Shown here: in pieces, positions 44,758 through 53,546 of the stretch
How the letters are laid out: every line of letters begins with the position of its first letter
How positions within the stretch are numbered: position 1 is the first letter of the stretch
Assembly (NCBI GenBank): GCA_964589175.1
Contig: CAZPRY010000001.1
Location: forward strand, 162,132-226,131
Direction: 5' to 3'
From: CAZPRY01 sp964589175
GTDB taxonomy: Bacteria > Fidelibacterota > UBA2242
Length of the DNA stretch: 64,000 nucleotides
Position numbers and translations under genes: made by a program
The notes under the pieces: model-generated
Told to the model about the DNA's origin: nothing
The model's input: the letters and a program-made list of their open reading frames with translations, nothing else
Databases searched by the model: none

Positions 44758-45438
44758 CGCATTTCCCTTTCCGGCTCGCCTGGGATGATCTCGGCGCTGT
44801 TGTAGCGGTTCATGATTGAATCAAAATCCTGATCCAGGTAATCCCGTGCGGCGGCCGTTGTTAAATCGATCACCCGGCCGGCCACCGCTTTTTCAGCGGT
44901 CCCGAAGTCGGCGAGGACAAATTCTTCGGACGGCGTACCTTTTGTCTGCGGACCGATCCCAAGCCGGATGCGGGCAAAATCGTTGCGGTCCAGGTGATCG
45001 ATGATCGACTGGATTCCGCGGTGTCCCCCCGCCGATCCTTTCTTGCGAATGCGGATTTTGCCCAGCGGCAGATCGATGTCGTCGTAAATCACCAGGAGAT
45101 CGGACGCATCGGCCCGCAGTGATTGCAGGGCTTTGCGGATGGCTTTGCCGCTGTTGTTCATAAAGGTCAAGGGACGGCACAAGTAGAGCTCCGTATCGGC
45201 CGGCAGCGGCAAATGGGTCGCCTCGGTCCGTAGCGCATAAGCGTAATATTTGTTAGGAATTCTGACTTGCATTTTCCATTCCGTGATCAGGCGATCGATT
45301 ACCATGTATCCGAAGTTATGCCGGTTTTGAGCATAAGCCCGACCGGGATTTCCGAGTCCCGCGACCAGGATAATTCTCTTTTTTCGGTCGGTCTCATCTG
45401 ACCGTTTCTTGCGAAAAAAAAAACCTGAATCGATCCAT
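44754..45438 (-). CDS. pth: Peptidyl-tRNA hydrolase with N-terminal frame break
   Basis: Recycles tRNA from stalled peptidyl-tRNA. Residues that read through to the stop are normal Pth (RPLTFMNNSGKAI, LLVIYDDIDLPLGKIR, GSAGGHRGIQSI). The first in-frame ATG is at 45305, but the conserved N-terminus with the catalytic Asn and His (VAGLGNPGRAY, QNRHNFGYMVID) lies upstream of it in the same frame, with no ATG, GTG or TTG. An ATG at 45438 would reach this frame if the run of ten T (45414-45423) lost one base; an ATG at 45397 would do so if the six-A run (45379-45384) gained one. So there is either a sequencing error, slippage or a non-standard start. Follows rplY by 10 bases. Confidence 0.85.
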
Positions 45439-45448
45439 AGTCCGTTGC

Positions 45449-46081
45449 TTAATCTTCTTTGCCTTCTTTGTCTTCTTCGGCTTCCGTTTCGGCTCCGATT
45501 TCGGCCTTTTCTTCGGCTTCTTCTTCGCGACCGGCACCGGTGGCTTTCACGACGGAGACGATCGAAGCCGTGACGGGCGTCTGAATTTCCGCTTCCTCCA
45601 GCTTGATATGTCCGACGTTGATGGAATCGCCCAGATTCAGATCGGTCACATCGATGTTGATATCACCGGGAATATTGGATACCAAACACTTCACTTCCAC
45701 TTCCCACAGATGTTGCTCCAGAACGCCGCCAAAGGTTTTAACGCCGACGGCTTCACCGGTGATGCGAATCGGAACCTTGATGCTGATGATCTCTTTCAGG
45801 TTGACACCCATGAAGTCGATGTGCAGGGCAGCATCGGTGACCGGATGATACTGCATTTCTTTGACCACGCAATTGTGATGCTTATTGCCGATTTGCAGAT
45901 CGATCAGCTGTGTGCCGGTCCGCATGGCGGCGCGGAATTCTTTCTGGTCAATCACCAGCGGGAGCGGCTTTTGCTGGTGAAAATAATAGATGGCGGGGAT
46001 TTTACCCTCCCGGCGAAGCCGCTTGGTTTCGCTTTTCGAAAGGTCGGTGCGTAACTCGGATGATAATTTAACTTCAGACAT
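45449..46081 (-). CDS. rplY: Ribosomal protein bL25, CTC form
   Basis: 210 residues, the long (CTC/TL5) form: an N-terminal 5S rRNA-binding domain (LRREGKIPAIYYFHQQKPLP, VVKEMQYHPVTDAALHIDF) and a C-terminal beta domain (VEVKCLVSNIPGDINIDVTD). A very acidic tail of about 35 residues ends the protein. Follows prs by 18 bases and precedes pth, the usual prs-rplY-pth order. Confidence 0.96.
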   Translation of the reverse strand: MSEVKLSSELRTDLSKSETKRLRREGKIPAIYYFHQQKPLPLVIDQKEFRAAMRTGTQLIDLQIGNKHHNCVVKEMQYHPVTDAALHIDFMGVNLKEIISIKVPIRITGEAVGVKTFGGVLEQHLWEVEVKCLVSNIPGDINIDVTDLNLGDSINVGHIKLEEAEIQTPVTASIVSVVKATGAGREEEAEEKAEIGAETEAEEDKEGKED

Positions 46082-46099
46082 GAAATGGCTCCTTTATCA

Positions 46100-47041
46100 T
46101 TAAAACTCAAACAGTGAACTGATGGATTCTTCTCTATGAATTCTTTTTATGGCTTCCGCAAACAGGGGCGCGGCGCTGATTATTTCCAGTTTGGGGAACA
46201 GGCGTTCCGGGCGAATGGCGATACTATTGGAAACGATCACCTGATCAATCGGGGCTTCCATCAGGCGCGCAACACAAGGTCCGGAGAAAAGGCCGTGGGT
46301 AATCATCACCGTTGTGGACTCGCAACCCTCTTCATGCAAGAGATGCGCCGCCTGCGAAACCGTGCCGCCGGTATCGATCAGGTCGTCGATAATCAGGGCA
46401 TTTCTGACCTTGGGACTGCCGATGACGTTCATGACTTCAGCCTCGTTGGGACGCGGCCGGCGTTTGTCGATGATAGTTAGCGGAAAGCCCAGGATCTGGG
46501 CGTAGGAACGGGCGAATTTGATTCCGCCGACATCCGGGGCGACGATCGTATAATCTTTCCCGTAAACGAGTTTCCGCAGCCGTTCGATGAAAATGGTCTT
46601 GGCGTAAAGATGATCGAAAGGAATGTTGACAAATCCCTGAATCTGGGTCGAATGCAGGTCCATGGCCACGATGCGATCGGCGCCGGCGCTGACGATGGAG
46701 TCCATGATCAGGCGCGAGGAAATCGGCACCCGCGGCTGGTCTTTGCGATCCTGGCGCGCATAGCCGTAATAGGGGATAACGGCCGTGATACGGCGGGCGG
46801 AAGCCCGGCGGGCGGCATCGATGATCAGGAGGAGTTCAAGGATGTTGTCGGCCGGCGGGTTGGTCGATTGGACGATGAAAACGTCTTCACCCCGGATGTT
46901 CTCCTCAAAACGCAGCCAGATTTCACCGTCACTGAAATTGTCGATGCTGATCTGACCCTGGGAGACTCCCAGGATTTTAGTGATTTCATCGGTTAGCGCG
47001 GGATTCGAGCGACCGGAAAATATTCGTGCTTCAAAACTCAT
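46100..47041 (-). CDS. prs: Ribose-phosphate pyrophosphokinase
   Basis: 313 residues from the MSFEARIFSGRSNPAL methionine, which has GAGAAG ahead; an ATG five codons upstream is possible. Makes PRPP from ribose 5-phosphate and ATP. Landmarks: FSDGEIWLRFEENIRG, the FIVQSTNPPADN regulatory part, DLHSTQIQGFVNIPFDHLYA and the PRPP loop NALIIDDLIDTGGTV. Directly downstream of tRNA-Gln. Confidence 0.97.
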   Translation of the reverse strand: MSFEARIFSGRSNPALTDEITKILGVSQGQISIDNFSDGEIWLRFEENIRGEDVFIVQSTNPPADNILELLLIIDAARRASARRITAVIPYYGYARQDRKDQPRVPISSRLIMDSIVSAGADRIVAMDLHSTQIQGFVNIPFDHLYAKTIFIERLRKLVYGKDYTIVAPDVGGIKFARSYAQILGFPLTIIDKRRPRPNEAEVMNVIGSPKVRNALIIDDLIDTGGTVSQAAHLLHEEGCESTTVMITHGLFSGPCVARLMEAPIDQVIVSNSIAIRPERLFPKLEIISAAPLFAEAIKRIHREESISSLFEF

Positions 47042-47075
47042 AGGGCTACTTCTCATTCGGTTTTAAAAGATTGAG

Positions 47076-47147
47076 CTCGGGGACTAGGACTCGAACCTAG
47101 ATTCACGGCTCCAAAGGCCGTTGTCCTGCCGATTGAACGATCCCCGA
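47076..47147 (-). tRNA. tRNA-Gln (anticodon TTG)
   Basis: Acceptor stem TCGGGGA pairs with TCCCCGA; the anticodon stem ACGGC/GCCGT encloses the loop CTTTGGA, giving anticodon TTG. The T arm reads CTAGGTTCGAGTCCTAG. A discriminator G follows and CCA is not encoded. It lies in the same direction between ispE and prs, so it is probably cut out of a long mRNA. Confidence 0.95.
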
Positions 47148-47153
47148 ATAAAG

Positions 47154-47999
47154 TTATCTTTTTTGAATGGGTAGGGTGACGAAAGTGTTGAAGGTAACGA
47201 AATGTTTTCCGGCCGTTTCAGCTGATAATCTGTCCGGAAAAATTCCAAACACAGTCGAGCCACTACCCGACAAACCGGCATAATCGGCCCCTTCGGACAG
47301 AAGGGCCTGTTTTAGCCTGCCGATTTCTGGATATGCAGGGAAGACAACAGATTCAAATTCGTTTTCAAACAGCTCATAATGGATTCTCTTCAAGCCGAAG
47401 AGGTCATCAAATTTATAGCCTTCTTTGAAATTAATCAAGGTGAATTGTTGATAGGCCCAAACCGTGGAGATATGAACCGGCGGACAGACCAGCAGAAAAA
47501 CCGGCGTCAGTGGCAATTGCAGCGGGCGCAGAATCTCTCCGGTCCCCTCGACGCCCTGAGTTTTTCCCCGTATATAAAACGGGATATCGCTGCCGATTGG
47601 GGCGGCCAGGCGGATGAGGGTCGCGTCATCCAGATTCAGGTTCCAGGCCCTGTTCAGAAATTTCATAACGGCCGCGGCATTCGAACTTCCGCCGCCCAGC
47701 CCCGATCCGACCGGAATATTTTTGGCGAGATCGATATGCCAGTTCGCCGGGGACCCGGCCAGGCGCTGCATCGCGCGGTAGGCCCGGCTGCAAAGATTGC
47801 GCTCGTCACAGGGTAGACCGGGCTGATCGCAGCTCAGAGAATATTCCGCTGCGGGCGTAAAAGTGAGCAGGTCGTACAGATCGATTTCCTGGAAGAGGGA
47901 GCTCAGGTTGTGGTATCCGTCCTCCCGCCGGCCGGTAATGCGCAGGGCGAGATTGAGTTTGGCGTAGGATTTAACCCTGGTCGAATTGGTTTTCGACAT
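47154..47999 (-). CDS. ispE: 4-diphosphocytidyl-2-C-methyl-D-erythritol kinase
   Basis: About 281 residues from the ATG of MSKTNSTRVKSYAKLN; it overlaps the end of gltX by 29 bases, and an upstream in-frame ATG at 48098 would add an implausible basic tail. GHMP-kinase motifs: SYAKLNLALRITGRREDGYH, PVGSGLGGGSSNAAAV and LSGSGSTVFGIF. Third-stage kinase of the MEP isoprenoid pathway; ispD and ispF are in the same operon. Confidence 0.94.
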   Translation of the reverse strand: MSKTNSTRVKSYAKLNLALRITGRREDGYHNLSSLFQEIDLYDLLTFTPAAEYSLSCDQPGLPCDERNLCSRAYRAMQRLAGSPANWHIDLAKNIPVGSGLGGGSSNAAAVMKFLNRAWNLNLDDATLIRLAAPIGSDIPFYIRGKTQGVEGTGEILRPLQLPLTPVFLLVCPPVHISTVWAYQQFTLINFKEGYKFDDLFGLKRIHYELFENEFESVVFPAYPEIGRLKQALLSEGADYAGLSGSGSTVFGIFPDRLSAETAGKHFVTFNTFVTLPIQKR

Positions 48000-49422
48000 A
48001 TGCTTTCGCCTTTTCGAGTCTGCGGAGGCAGTGTGTTTTACCCAGAATCGCCGCGACGCTGTGAATTTCCGGGCCGTGCAGTTCGCCGGTGAGGGCAATC
48101 CGTAATACCATCCAGAGCGGTTTGCCCCGGAGTTGAGAAGTTTTGCCGGCCGCCTTGACGGCTTCGATGAAAAGCGCGCCGTCGAAGGCCGTGAATTCCC
48201 GGACTTCTGCCAGAAGGGTCGTCAGAAAGCGGGGAACCTGCTCGGCCTCAAACCATTCGCTGAATTCCGCTTTTGTATAGGAAGGAAGATCGATGAAAAA
48301 AGCCAGGGATTTTTGGGGCAATTCGGAGAGCATGCTGATCTTCTGCTGTTGAACGCGGGCGATCTCCCGCATCCCGGCTTCGGTATAGTCGGTCGTTTCG
48401 GGAAGATAGGGTTTGGCCAGCGAATAGTAATCATCAAATTCCAGGTTGCGGATATAAAGGCCATTCATCCAATCCAGTTTTTCCGGGTTGAAAACGGCGC
48501 CTGATTTGCCAACCCGATCCAGTGAGAATTGCTGGATGAGTTCGTCCAGCGAGAAGATTTCCTGCTCCGTCCCCGGATTCCAGCCCAGCAGCGCCAAAAA
48601 GTTGACCAATGCCGGCGCCAGGTAGCCTTTTTGACGGTAATCTTCAGCCGCCACGTCGCCCTGGCGTTTGGAAAGTTTGCTGCGGTCCGGATTCAGGAGC
48701 AGCGGCAGATGGGCAAATTGCGGCGCCTCCCAGCCGAAATATCGATAGAGCAGCAGGTGCTTGGGGGTGCTGGGCAACCATTCTTCGCCGCGGATGACAT
48801 GGCTGATCTGCATATGATGATCGTCGATGACGTTGGCAAGGTGATAAGTCGGGAAACCATCGGTTTTAAGCAGAACCTGGTCGTCAATCAAAGAACAGGG
48901 AAAAACTACCCGGCCGCGTACCCTGTCGTCGATAACGATTTCACCTTCCAGCGGTACCTTCATGCGCAGAACGAATTTTTCACCGGCTTGCATTTTCTGC
49001 CGGATATCGGACGGACTCAGATTCCGGCAATGCCGGTCGTAACCGGTCTGGCTGTTCCCGCTGCTTTGAGCGTGACGCAGATTGCGAAGGCGCTCCGGGC
49101 TGCAGAAACAGCGATAGGCATGGCCTTTGTCCAGCAGCTCTTGGGTGAGCCTCGCATAGAGTTCCAGCCGTTGAGACTGAATGTAGGGCCCCAGTTCCCC
49201 GCCGTAGCCGGGACCTTCGTCAGGAGTAATACCGGCCCAGCGCAGGGTTTCGATCAGGTTCTCCACGGCACCCTTGACTTTGCGCTGCTGATCCGTGTCC
49301 TCGATACGCAGGATAAAACTCCCCTGATGCTTTCTGGCGAAGAGGTAGTTGTACAGGGCGGTGCGCAGGCCGCCGACATGCAGGTAGCCAGTGGGGCTGG
49401 GTGCGAATCGGGTTCTAATCAA
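47971..49422 (-). CDS. gltX: Glutamyl-tRNA synthetase
   Basis: 483 residues, standard class I enzyme. N-terminal RTRFAPSPTGYLHVGGLRTA contains the HIGH-type motif (HVGG), and LSKRQGD near residue 245 is the KMSKS-type motif. Cysteines for a zinc site are limited (CFCSPERL has two). Whether it also charges tRNA-Gln cannot be judged here, although a tRNA-Gln gene lies next door. Overlaps the DedA gene by eight bases. Confidence 0.96.
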   Translation of the reverse strand: MIRTRFAPSPTGYLHVGGLRTALYNYLFARKHQGSFILRIEDTDQQRKVKGAVENLIETLRWAGITPDEGPGYGGELGPYIQSQRLELYARLTQELLDKGHAYRCFCSPERLRNLRHAQSSGNSQTGYDRHCRNLSPSDIRQKMQAGEKFVLRMKVPLEGEIVIDDRVRGRVVFPCSLIDDQVLLKTDGFPTYHLANVIDDHHMQISHVIRGEEWLPSTPKHLLLYRYFGWEAPQFAHLPLLLNPDRSKLSKRQGDVAAEDYRQKGYLAPALVNFLALLGWNPGTEQEIFSLDELIQQFSLDRVGKSGAVFNPEKLDWMNGLYIRNLEFDDYYSLAKPYLPETTDYTEAGMREIARVQQQKISMLSELPQKSLAFFIDLPSYTKAEFSEWFEAEQVPRFLTTLLAEVREFTAFDGALFIEAVKAAGKTSQLRGKPLWMVLRIALTGELHGPEIHSVAAILGKTHCLRRLEKAKAYVENQFDQG

Positions 49423-50041
49423 TGGAGGCGAGCTCCTTCTTTTTACTTTTTCGGGTCAGCACGAATACAATCAGGAATACTATCAGAATTCCGATGATGA
49501 TCAAGGCGATCAGGTTATATTCCTTCAGAAAAACGACAATTTCCTGCCAATTCTTTCCGAGGTAGTGTCCCATCTGAAAAATCAGGCCGTTCCAGGCCAG
49601 GATACTGAGCAGGGAATAGACGAATGTCCGGATGTAATGAGCGCGTGTGAAACCGGCAAATATGGCGGCCAGGAAGCGGAATCCGGGTAAAAAGCGGTTG
49701 ATCAGGACAAACATGTCGCCGTATTTTTGGTAGTACCGATCGGTTTGCTGCAGATTTTTAAGTGTGAAAAAACGTAGTCTTTTGGCTTCGAAATACTCGC
49801 GGCCCCAGTGGAAACCGATCCAGTAGACAAGTATAAAACCAGTGAAACTCCCCAGGATGGAGACACTGAAGGTCAGCAAGGGGGGAAGCAGGCCGGTTCC
49901 CGAGAGGTAAGCTGAGAAGGCCAGAAAGGAGTCGCCCGGAACGAAGGGCGTTACGTTTTCCATGAAGATCATGATAAACAGCACGGCCAGGATGTATTGG
50001 ATGGGCAGATTTGCGACGCGGTTGATAAGGTCTTCGATCAT
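49415..50041 (-). CDS. DedA-family membrane protein
   Basis: 208 residues, four to five membrane spans. Family motifs: FMENVTPFVPGDSFLAFSAYL near the start, a GR-containing helix (YWIGFHWGREYFE) and FVLINRFLPGFRFLAAIFAG, the last being the conserved re-entrant helix. Now seen as lipid carrier (undecaprenyl phosphate or phospholipid) flippases in several bacteria. Its ATG overlaps the ispF stop by one base. Confidence 0.9.
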   Translation of the reverse strand: MIEDLINRVANLPIQYILAVLFIMIFMENVTPFVPGDSFLAFSAYLSGTGLLPPLLTFSVSILGSFTGFILVYWIGFHWGREYFEAKRLRFFTLKNLQQTDRYYQKYGDMFVLINRFLPGFRFLAAIFAGFTRAHYIRTFVYSLLSILAWNGLIFQMGHYLGKNWQEIVVFLKEYNLIALIIIGILIVFLIVFVLTRKSKKKELASID

Positions 50042-50514
50042 TAAAATAGTATTACGCTGGCCATGGCCAGTATGCCCTCTTTGCGGCCCGTAAAGCCCAT
50101 CGTCTCGGTCGTGGTCGCTTTGACGGAAATCCGGTCTTTGGGGATATCCAGAAGTCCGGCCAGACGCGCTTTCATCGACTCGATATGGGGCCGCAGCCGG
50201 GGTTCTTCGAGCACGATGCTGAGATCGACATTGCCGATTTGAAAATGCCTGGAACGCAGCAGTTCCAGCGTTTTTTTCAATAGAATTGTGCTATCGATGT
50301 TTTTATATTGGGTGTCGCTGTCCGGGAAATGGCTGCCGATATCGTCCAGCCCCGCGGCGCCCAGCAGAGCATCGATCAGGGCGTGAATCGCGACATCAGC
50401 ATCCGAATGTCCCTCCAGGCCCAGCGGATAGGGAACATGGATGCCGGCCAGCATGAGCGGGCGTCCGTCGATGAAGCGGTGAGCGTCGAGACCGTGACCT
50501 ATGCGTATATTCAT
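50041..50514 (-). CDS. ispF: 2-C-methyl-D-erythritol 2,4-cyclodiphosphate synthase
   Basis: 157 residues from MNIRIGHGLDAHRF; the ATG overlaps the ispD stop by four bases (ATGA). Metal ligands Asp and His lie in GLDAHRF and His in GHSDADVAIHALIDALLGAAG; DIGSHFPDSD and KATTTETMGFTGRKEG close the site. MEP isoprenoid pathway, fourth step of the set present here. Confidence 0.96.
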   Translation of the reverse strand: MNIRIGHGLDAHRFIDGRPLMLAGIHVPYPLGLEGHSDADVAIHALIDALLGAAGLDDIGSHFPDSDTQYKNIDSTILLKKTLELLRSRHFQIGNVDLSIVLEEPRLRPHIESMKARLAGLLDIPKDRISVKATTTETMGFTGRKEGILAMASVILF

Positions 50515-51206
50515 GTTTGCTGCCAATCCCGAATCAGGACTTCTGCGACCGGAATATCTTCCGGGCAGGTGATTTTGATATTGCGCCGATCGCCCATGAC
50601 GACCGCGACTTTGGCGCCGATGCGCTCGACCAGTCCGGCCTCATCGGTGCCGTAAAAATTATCTTCTTCAGCCTGCTGAAAGGCCTGCAAAAGGATGTCC
50701 TTGCCGAAAGCCTGCGGTGTCTGAACCTGCCAGATAGAGCTGCGGTCGAGTGTTGCGCTGATGAGTCCGTCCTCCACATGCTTGAGCGTATCGGTGGCCG
50801 GGATAGCGGCAACCGCACCGTCAAAGCGAGCGCATTGCCGGATCGTTTCTTCGACGAGTGCTGGCGTGATAAACGGGCGCACGGCGTCATGCACAATCAC
50901 GATTTCGCTGGCGGCGTCCACAACTTTCAGGCCGTTGAACACCGAATCCTGGCGATGAGCCCCGCCGACCACGAGTCTGATGGTTTTCGATAGGTTCGAA
51001 GGAATTGAGGCTTGCAGCTCTGCCGAGTCCAGGTAGCATTGTGCTACGACGATGATAATTTCGGAAACGGAAGGCGCGGCATTGAAACAGTGTAGCGAGT
51101 GATAGAGCACACTCTGCCCCTGCAGCAGTAAAAATTGCTTGGGCGTGCTGTTCTGCATGCGTTTGCCGGCTCCTGCGGCGACGATAATGGCGCTGCTGCG
51201 AGGCAT
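50511..51206 (-). CDS. ispD: 2-C-methyl-D-erythritol 4-phosphate cytidylyltransferase
   Basis: 231 residues from MPRSSAIIVAAGAGKRM; a TTG two codons upstream is an alternative. Nucleotidyltransferase motif AAGAGKRM, then VHDAVRPF, DTLKHV and QTPQAF typical of IspD. MEP pathway; translationally coupled to ispF. Confidence 0.96.
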   Translation of the reverse strand: MPRSSAIIVAAGAGKRMQNSTPKQFLLLQGQSVLYHSLHCFNAAPSVSEIIIVVAQCYLDSAELQASIPSNLSKTIRLVVGGAHRQDSVFNGLKVVDAASEIVIVHDAVRPFITPALVEETIRQCARFDGAVAAIPATDTLKHVEDGLISATLDRSSIWQVQTPQAFGKDILLQAFQQAEEDNFYGTDEAGLVERIGAKVAVVMGDRRNIKITCPEDIPVAEVLIRDWQQT

Positions 51207-51218
51207 AGACAAAATCCG

Positions 51219-52253
51219 TTAAATGATAAACATGGCGTCGCCGTAGCTAAAGAAATGGTATTTTTCCTGGATGGCTTTCCGATAGGCTTCCATGATTAAA
51301 TCGTGCCCGGCGAAGGCGGATATCTGCATAATCAGGGTTGATTTAGGCTGATGAAAATTAGTGATAATTGCATCGACCATCTTGAACTCATAGGGCGGGT
51401 GGATGAATTTGTCGGTCCAGCCCTTGCGCGGACTGATCTGGAAGCCGGAAACGGTCACGGTTTCCAGGGCGCGCACGACAGAAGTGCCCACCGCGATGAC
51501 CCGCTTGCCGCGGCTTTTGGCGTTATTGATCGCCAGGGCGGTATCCGCTGACACTTCATAATATTCGGAATCCATGCGGTGCCGGGAGAGATCTTCAACG
51601 GTGACCGGCCGGAAAGTACCCAGGCCGATGTGCAGCACGATTGGGTAAATCTTGACACCTTTTTCTCTCAACCGTTTCAGAAGATCGACGGTAAAATGCA
51701 ATCCGGCGGTCGGGGCGGCGACGGCGCCGCGCTTCTTAGCGTAGACGGTTTGATATTTGATTTTGTCGAGCGGCGTCGGCTCGCGATCGATGTAGGGCGG
51801 CAGCGGAGATTGTCCGATCTTATCGATGAGATTATACAGATCCTCCTGCAGGATGCCGTTAAAACGAACCACTCTTCCGCCGGAGACGGTATTATCGATG
51901 ACGTCGCACTGGACGCCTTCGGCGACCGTCAGTTTGTTGCCAATCCGCACTTTGCGGGCCGGTTTCACCATGACTTCCCAGAGGTTATTGGACAGTTCGC
52001 GCAGCAGAAAAACTTCAACCTTGGCCTCGGTGCGGTCCTTAATGGCCCAGAGCCGGGCCGGATAAACTTTGGTCTCGTTGACGATCAGCAGGTCGCCCGG
52101 GATAAGGTGGTCGACAATATCATAAAAGTGTTTTTGTTCTATCTCTCCGGTGGCGCGGCGAATCACCATCAGGCGCGAATGATCGCGTTTTTCGATGGGG
52201 TGTTTCGCAATTAATTCCTCGGGCAATTCATAGTCAAAGTCGGAAAGTCTCAT
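51219..52253 (-). CDS. queA: tRNA preQ1(34) S-adenosylmethionine ribosyltransferase-isomerase
   Basis: 344 residues, normal for QueA. Landmarks: LSDFDYELPEELIAKHP, NETKVYPARLWA, YQTVYAKKRGAVAAPTAGLHFT and TNFHQPKSTLIMQISAFAG. Adds the epoxyqueuosine precursor ribosyl part during queuosine synthesis. Follows ruvB by 13 bases, a common pair in bacteria. Confidence 0.97.
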   Translation of the reverse strand: MRLSDFDYELPEELIAKHPIEKRDHSRLMVIRRATGEIEQKHFYDIVDHLIPGDLLIVNETKVYPARLWAIKDRTEAKVEVFLLRELSNNLWEVMVKPARKVRIGNKLTVAEGVQCDVIDNTVSGGRVVRFNGILQEDLYNLIDKIGQSPLPPYIDREPTPLDKIKYQTVYAKKRGAVAAPTAGLHFTVDLLKRLREKGVKIYPIVLHIGLGTFRPVTVEDLSRHRMDSEYYEVSADTALAINNAKSRGKRVIAVGTSVVRALETVTVSGFQISPRKGWTDKFIHPPYEFKMVDAIITNFHQPKSTLIMQISAFAGHDLIMEAYRKAIQEKYHFFSYGDAMFII

Positions 52254-52266
52254 AGGAGTTCCTCCT

Positions 52267-53286
52267 CTATTGAAATAGTTCTTTTTGTTCGGTTTGGTGG
52301 CTTAATCCAAAATATTTATAGGTCTCGGCCGTAGCCTGCCGGCCGCGGGAAGTGCGTTGCAGCAACCCATTTTGAATCAGGAACGGTTCATAGACATCTT
52401 CGATGGTTTCCGCTTCTTCACTGACCGCCACGGCCAGGTTGTTCAGCCCGACGGGCCCGCCGGCAAATTTGTGGATGATGGTGGAAAGGATCGTCCGATC
52501 CATGCGGTCCAGACCGCGATCGTCGATATCCAGCATGACCAACGATTGTTTGGCGACCTCTCTGTCGATCACGCCATTGGCTTTGACCTGGGCGAAATCG
52601 CGCGTGCGCCGCAGGATGCGGTTCGCAATTCGGGGTGTTCCCCGGGAGCGCTTGGCGATCTCCTCTGCGCCGCTCGGTTCCAGTTCGATTTCCAGAATCC
52701 GGGCCGAGCGAATCAGGATCTGAAACAGATCTTTCGGTTTATAATAGTCCATGCGCAGCACGACGCCGAAACGATCCCGCAACGGGGAAGTCAGCCGACC
52801 CAGCCTGGTGGTTGCGCCGATCAGGGTAAACGGTTCAAGACTGAGCTGGATATTGCGGGCGTTGGGCCCCTTGTCGATCACGATGTCGATCTTGAAATCC
52901 TCCATGGCTGAGTAAAGGTACTCTTCCACAACGTTGTTGAGACGGTGGATTTCATCGATGAAGAATACGTCACCCAGCGAGTTGCTGGTTAGCATACCAG
53001 CCAGATCGCCGGCCCTTTCGATGACCGGCCCCGAAGAGGTCTTGATATTGACGTCCAGCTCGCGCGCCACAATGTAAGCCAGGGTGGTTTTGCCCAGACC
53101 CGGAGGGCCGAAGAGCAGAACGTGGTCCAGGGCCTCACCGCGCTTTTTTGCGGCTGCAATATAGAGTTTAAGGTTATCGACTACTTTGGACTGGCCGATG
53201 AATTCTGCAAAAGCAGAAGGCCTTATCCTCTTCTCGGTATCGTTATCCTCAGCTAATTTCTTAGGGTCAGCAAATTCAGATCGCAA
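52267..53286 (-). CDS. ruvB: Holliday junction helicase RuvB
   Basis: 339 residues. Walker A GPPGLGKTTLAYIVA, Walker B FIDEIHRLN, sensor GATTRLGRLTSPLRDRFG and the C-terminal winged helix ending in FLIQNGLLQRTSRGR are all present. Branch migration motor with RuvA, which is not in the window. First gene of the long housekeeping operon; the 260-base AT-rich gap upstream (53287-53546) should hold its promoter, but only a TATAAT without a good -35 is visible. Confidence 0.97.
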   Translation of the reverse strand: MRSEFADPKKLAEDNDTEKRIRPSAFAEFIGQSKVVDNLKLYIAAAKKRGEALDHVLLFGPPGLGKTTLAYIVARELDVNIKTSSGPVIERAGDLAGMLTSNSLGDVFFIDEIHRLNNVVEEYLYSAMEDFKIDIVIDKGPNARNIQLSLEPFTLIGATTRLGRLTSPLRDRFGVVLRMDYYKPKDLFQILIRSARILEIELEPSGAEEIAKRSRGTPRIANRILRRTRDFAQVKANGVIDREVAKQSLVMLDIDDRGLDRMDRTILSTIIHKFAGGPVGLNNLAVAVSEEAETIEDVYEPFLIQNGLLQRTSRGRQATAETYKYFGLSHQTEQKELFQ

Positions 53287-53546
53287 TCGTCTGTTCCTAT
53301 TTTAAAGGGAAGGCCTTTAAAACTTAACGAATGAAACGGTTTCGTAAAATAAATATAACTATTCGTATTATAGTAAGTCTTTCCAAGTGCTCTTCTCAAA
53401 GCGCGCAATTTCATCATAAAAAGAGCATAATTCCGACCCTAAATATATAATAAAAAGTCCGCTAAATCAATAAATATTATTGGGTTGTACGAGCGTTTTA
53501 CTTTACCGGGATGTGCGTGCTGACGGTCCGGCTGAACTCTCCGCAA

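Noticed and set aside
53287..53546. TATAAT on the minus strand as ruvB promoter
   Set aside because: No acceptable -35 element at 15-19 bases; not listed as a promoter.
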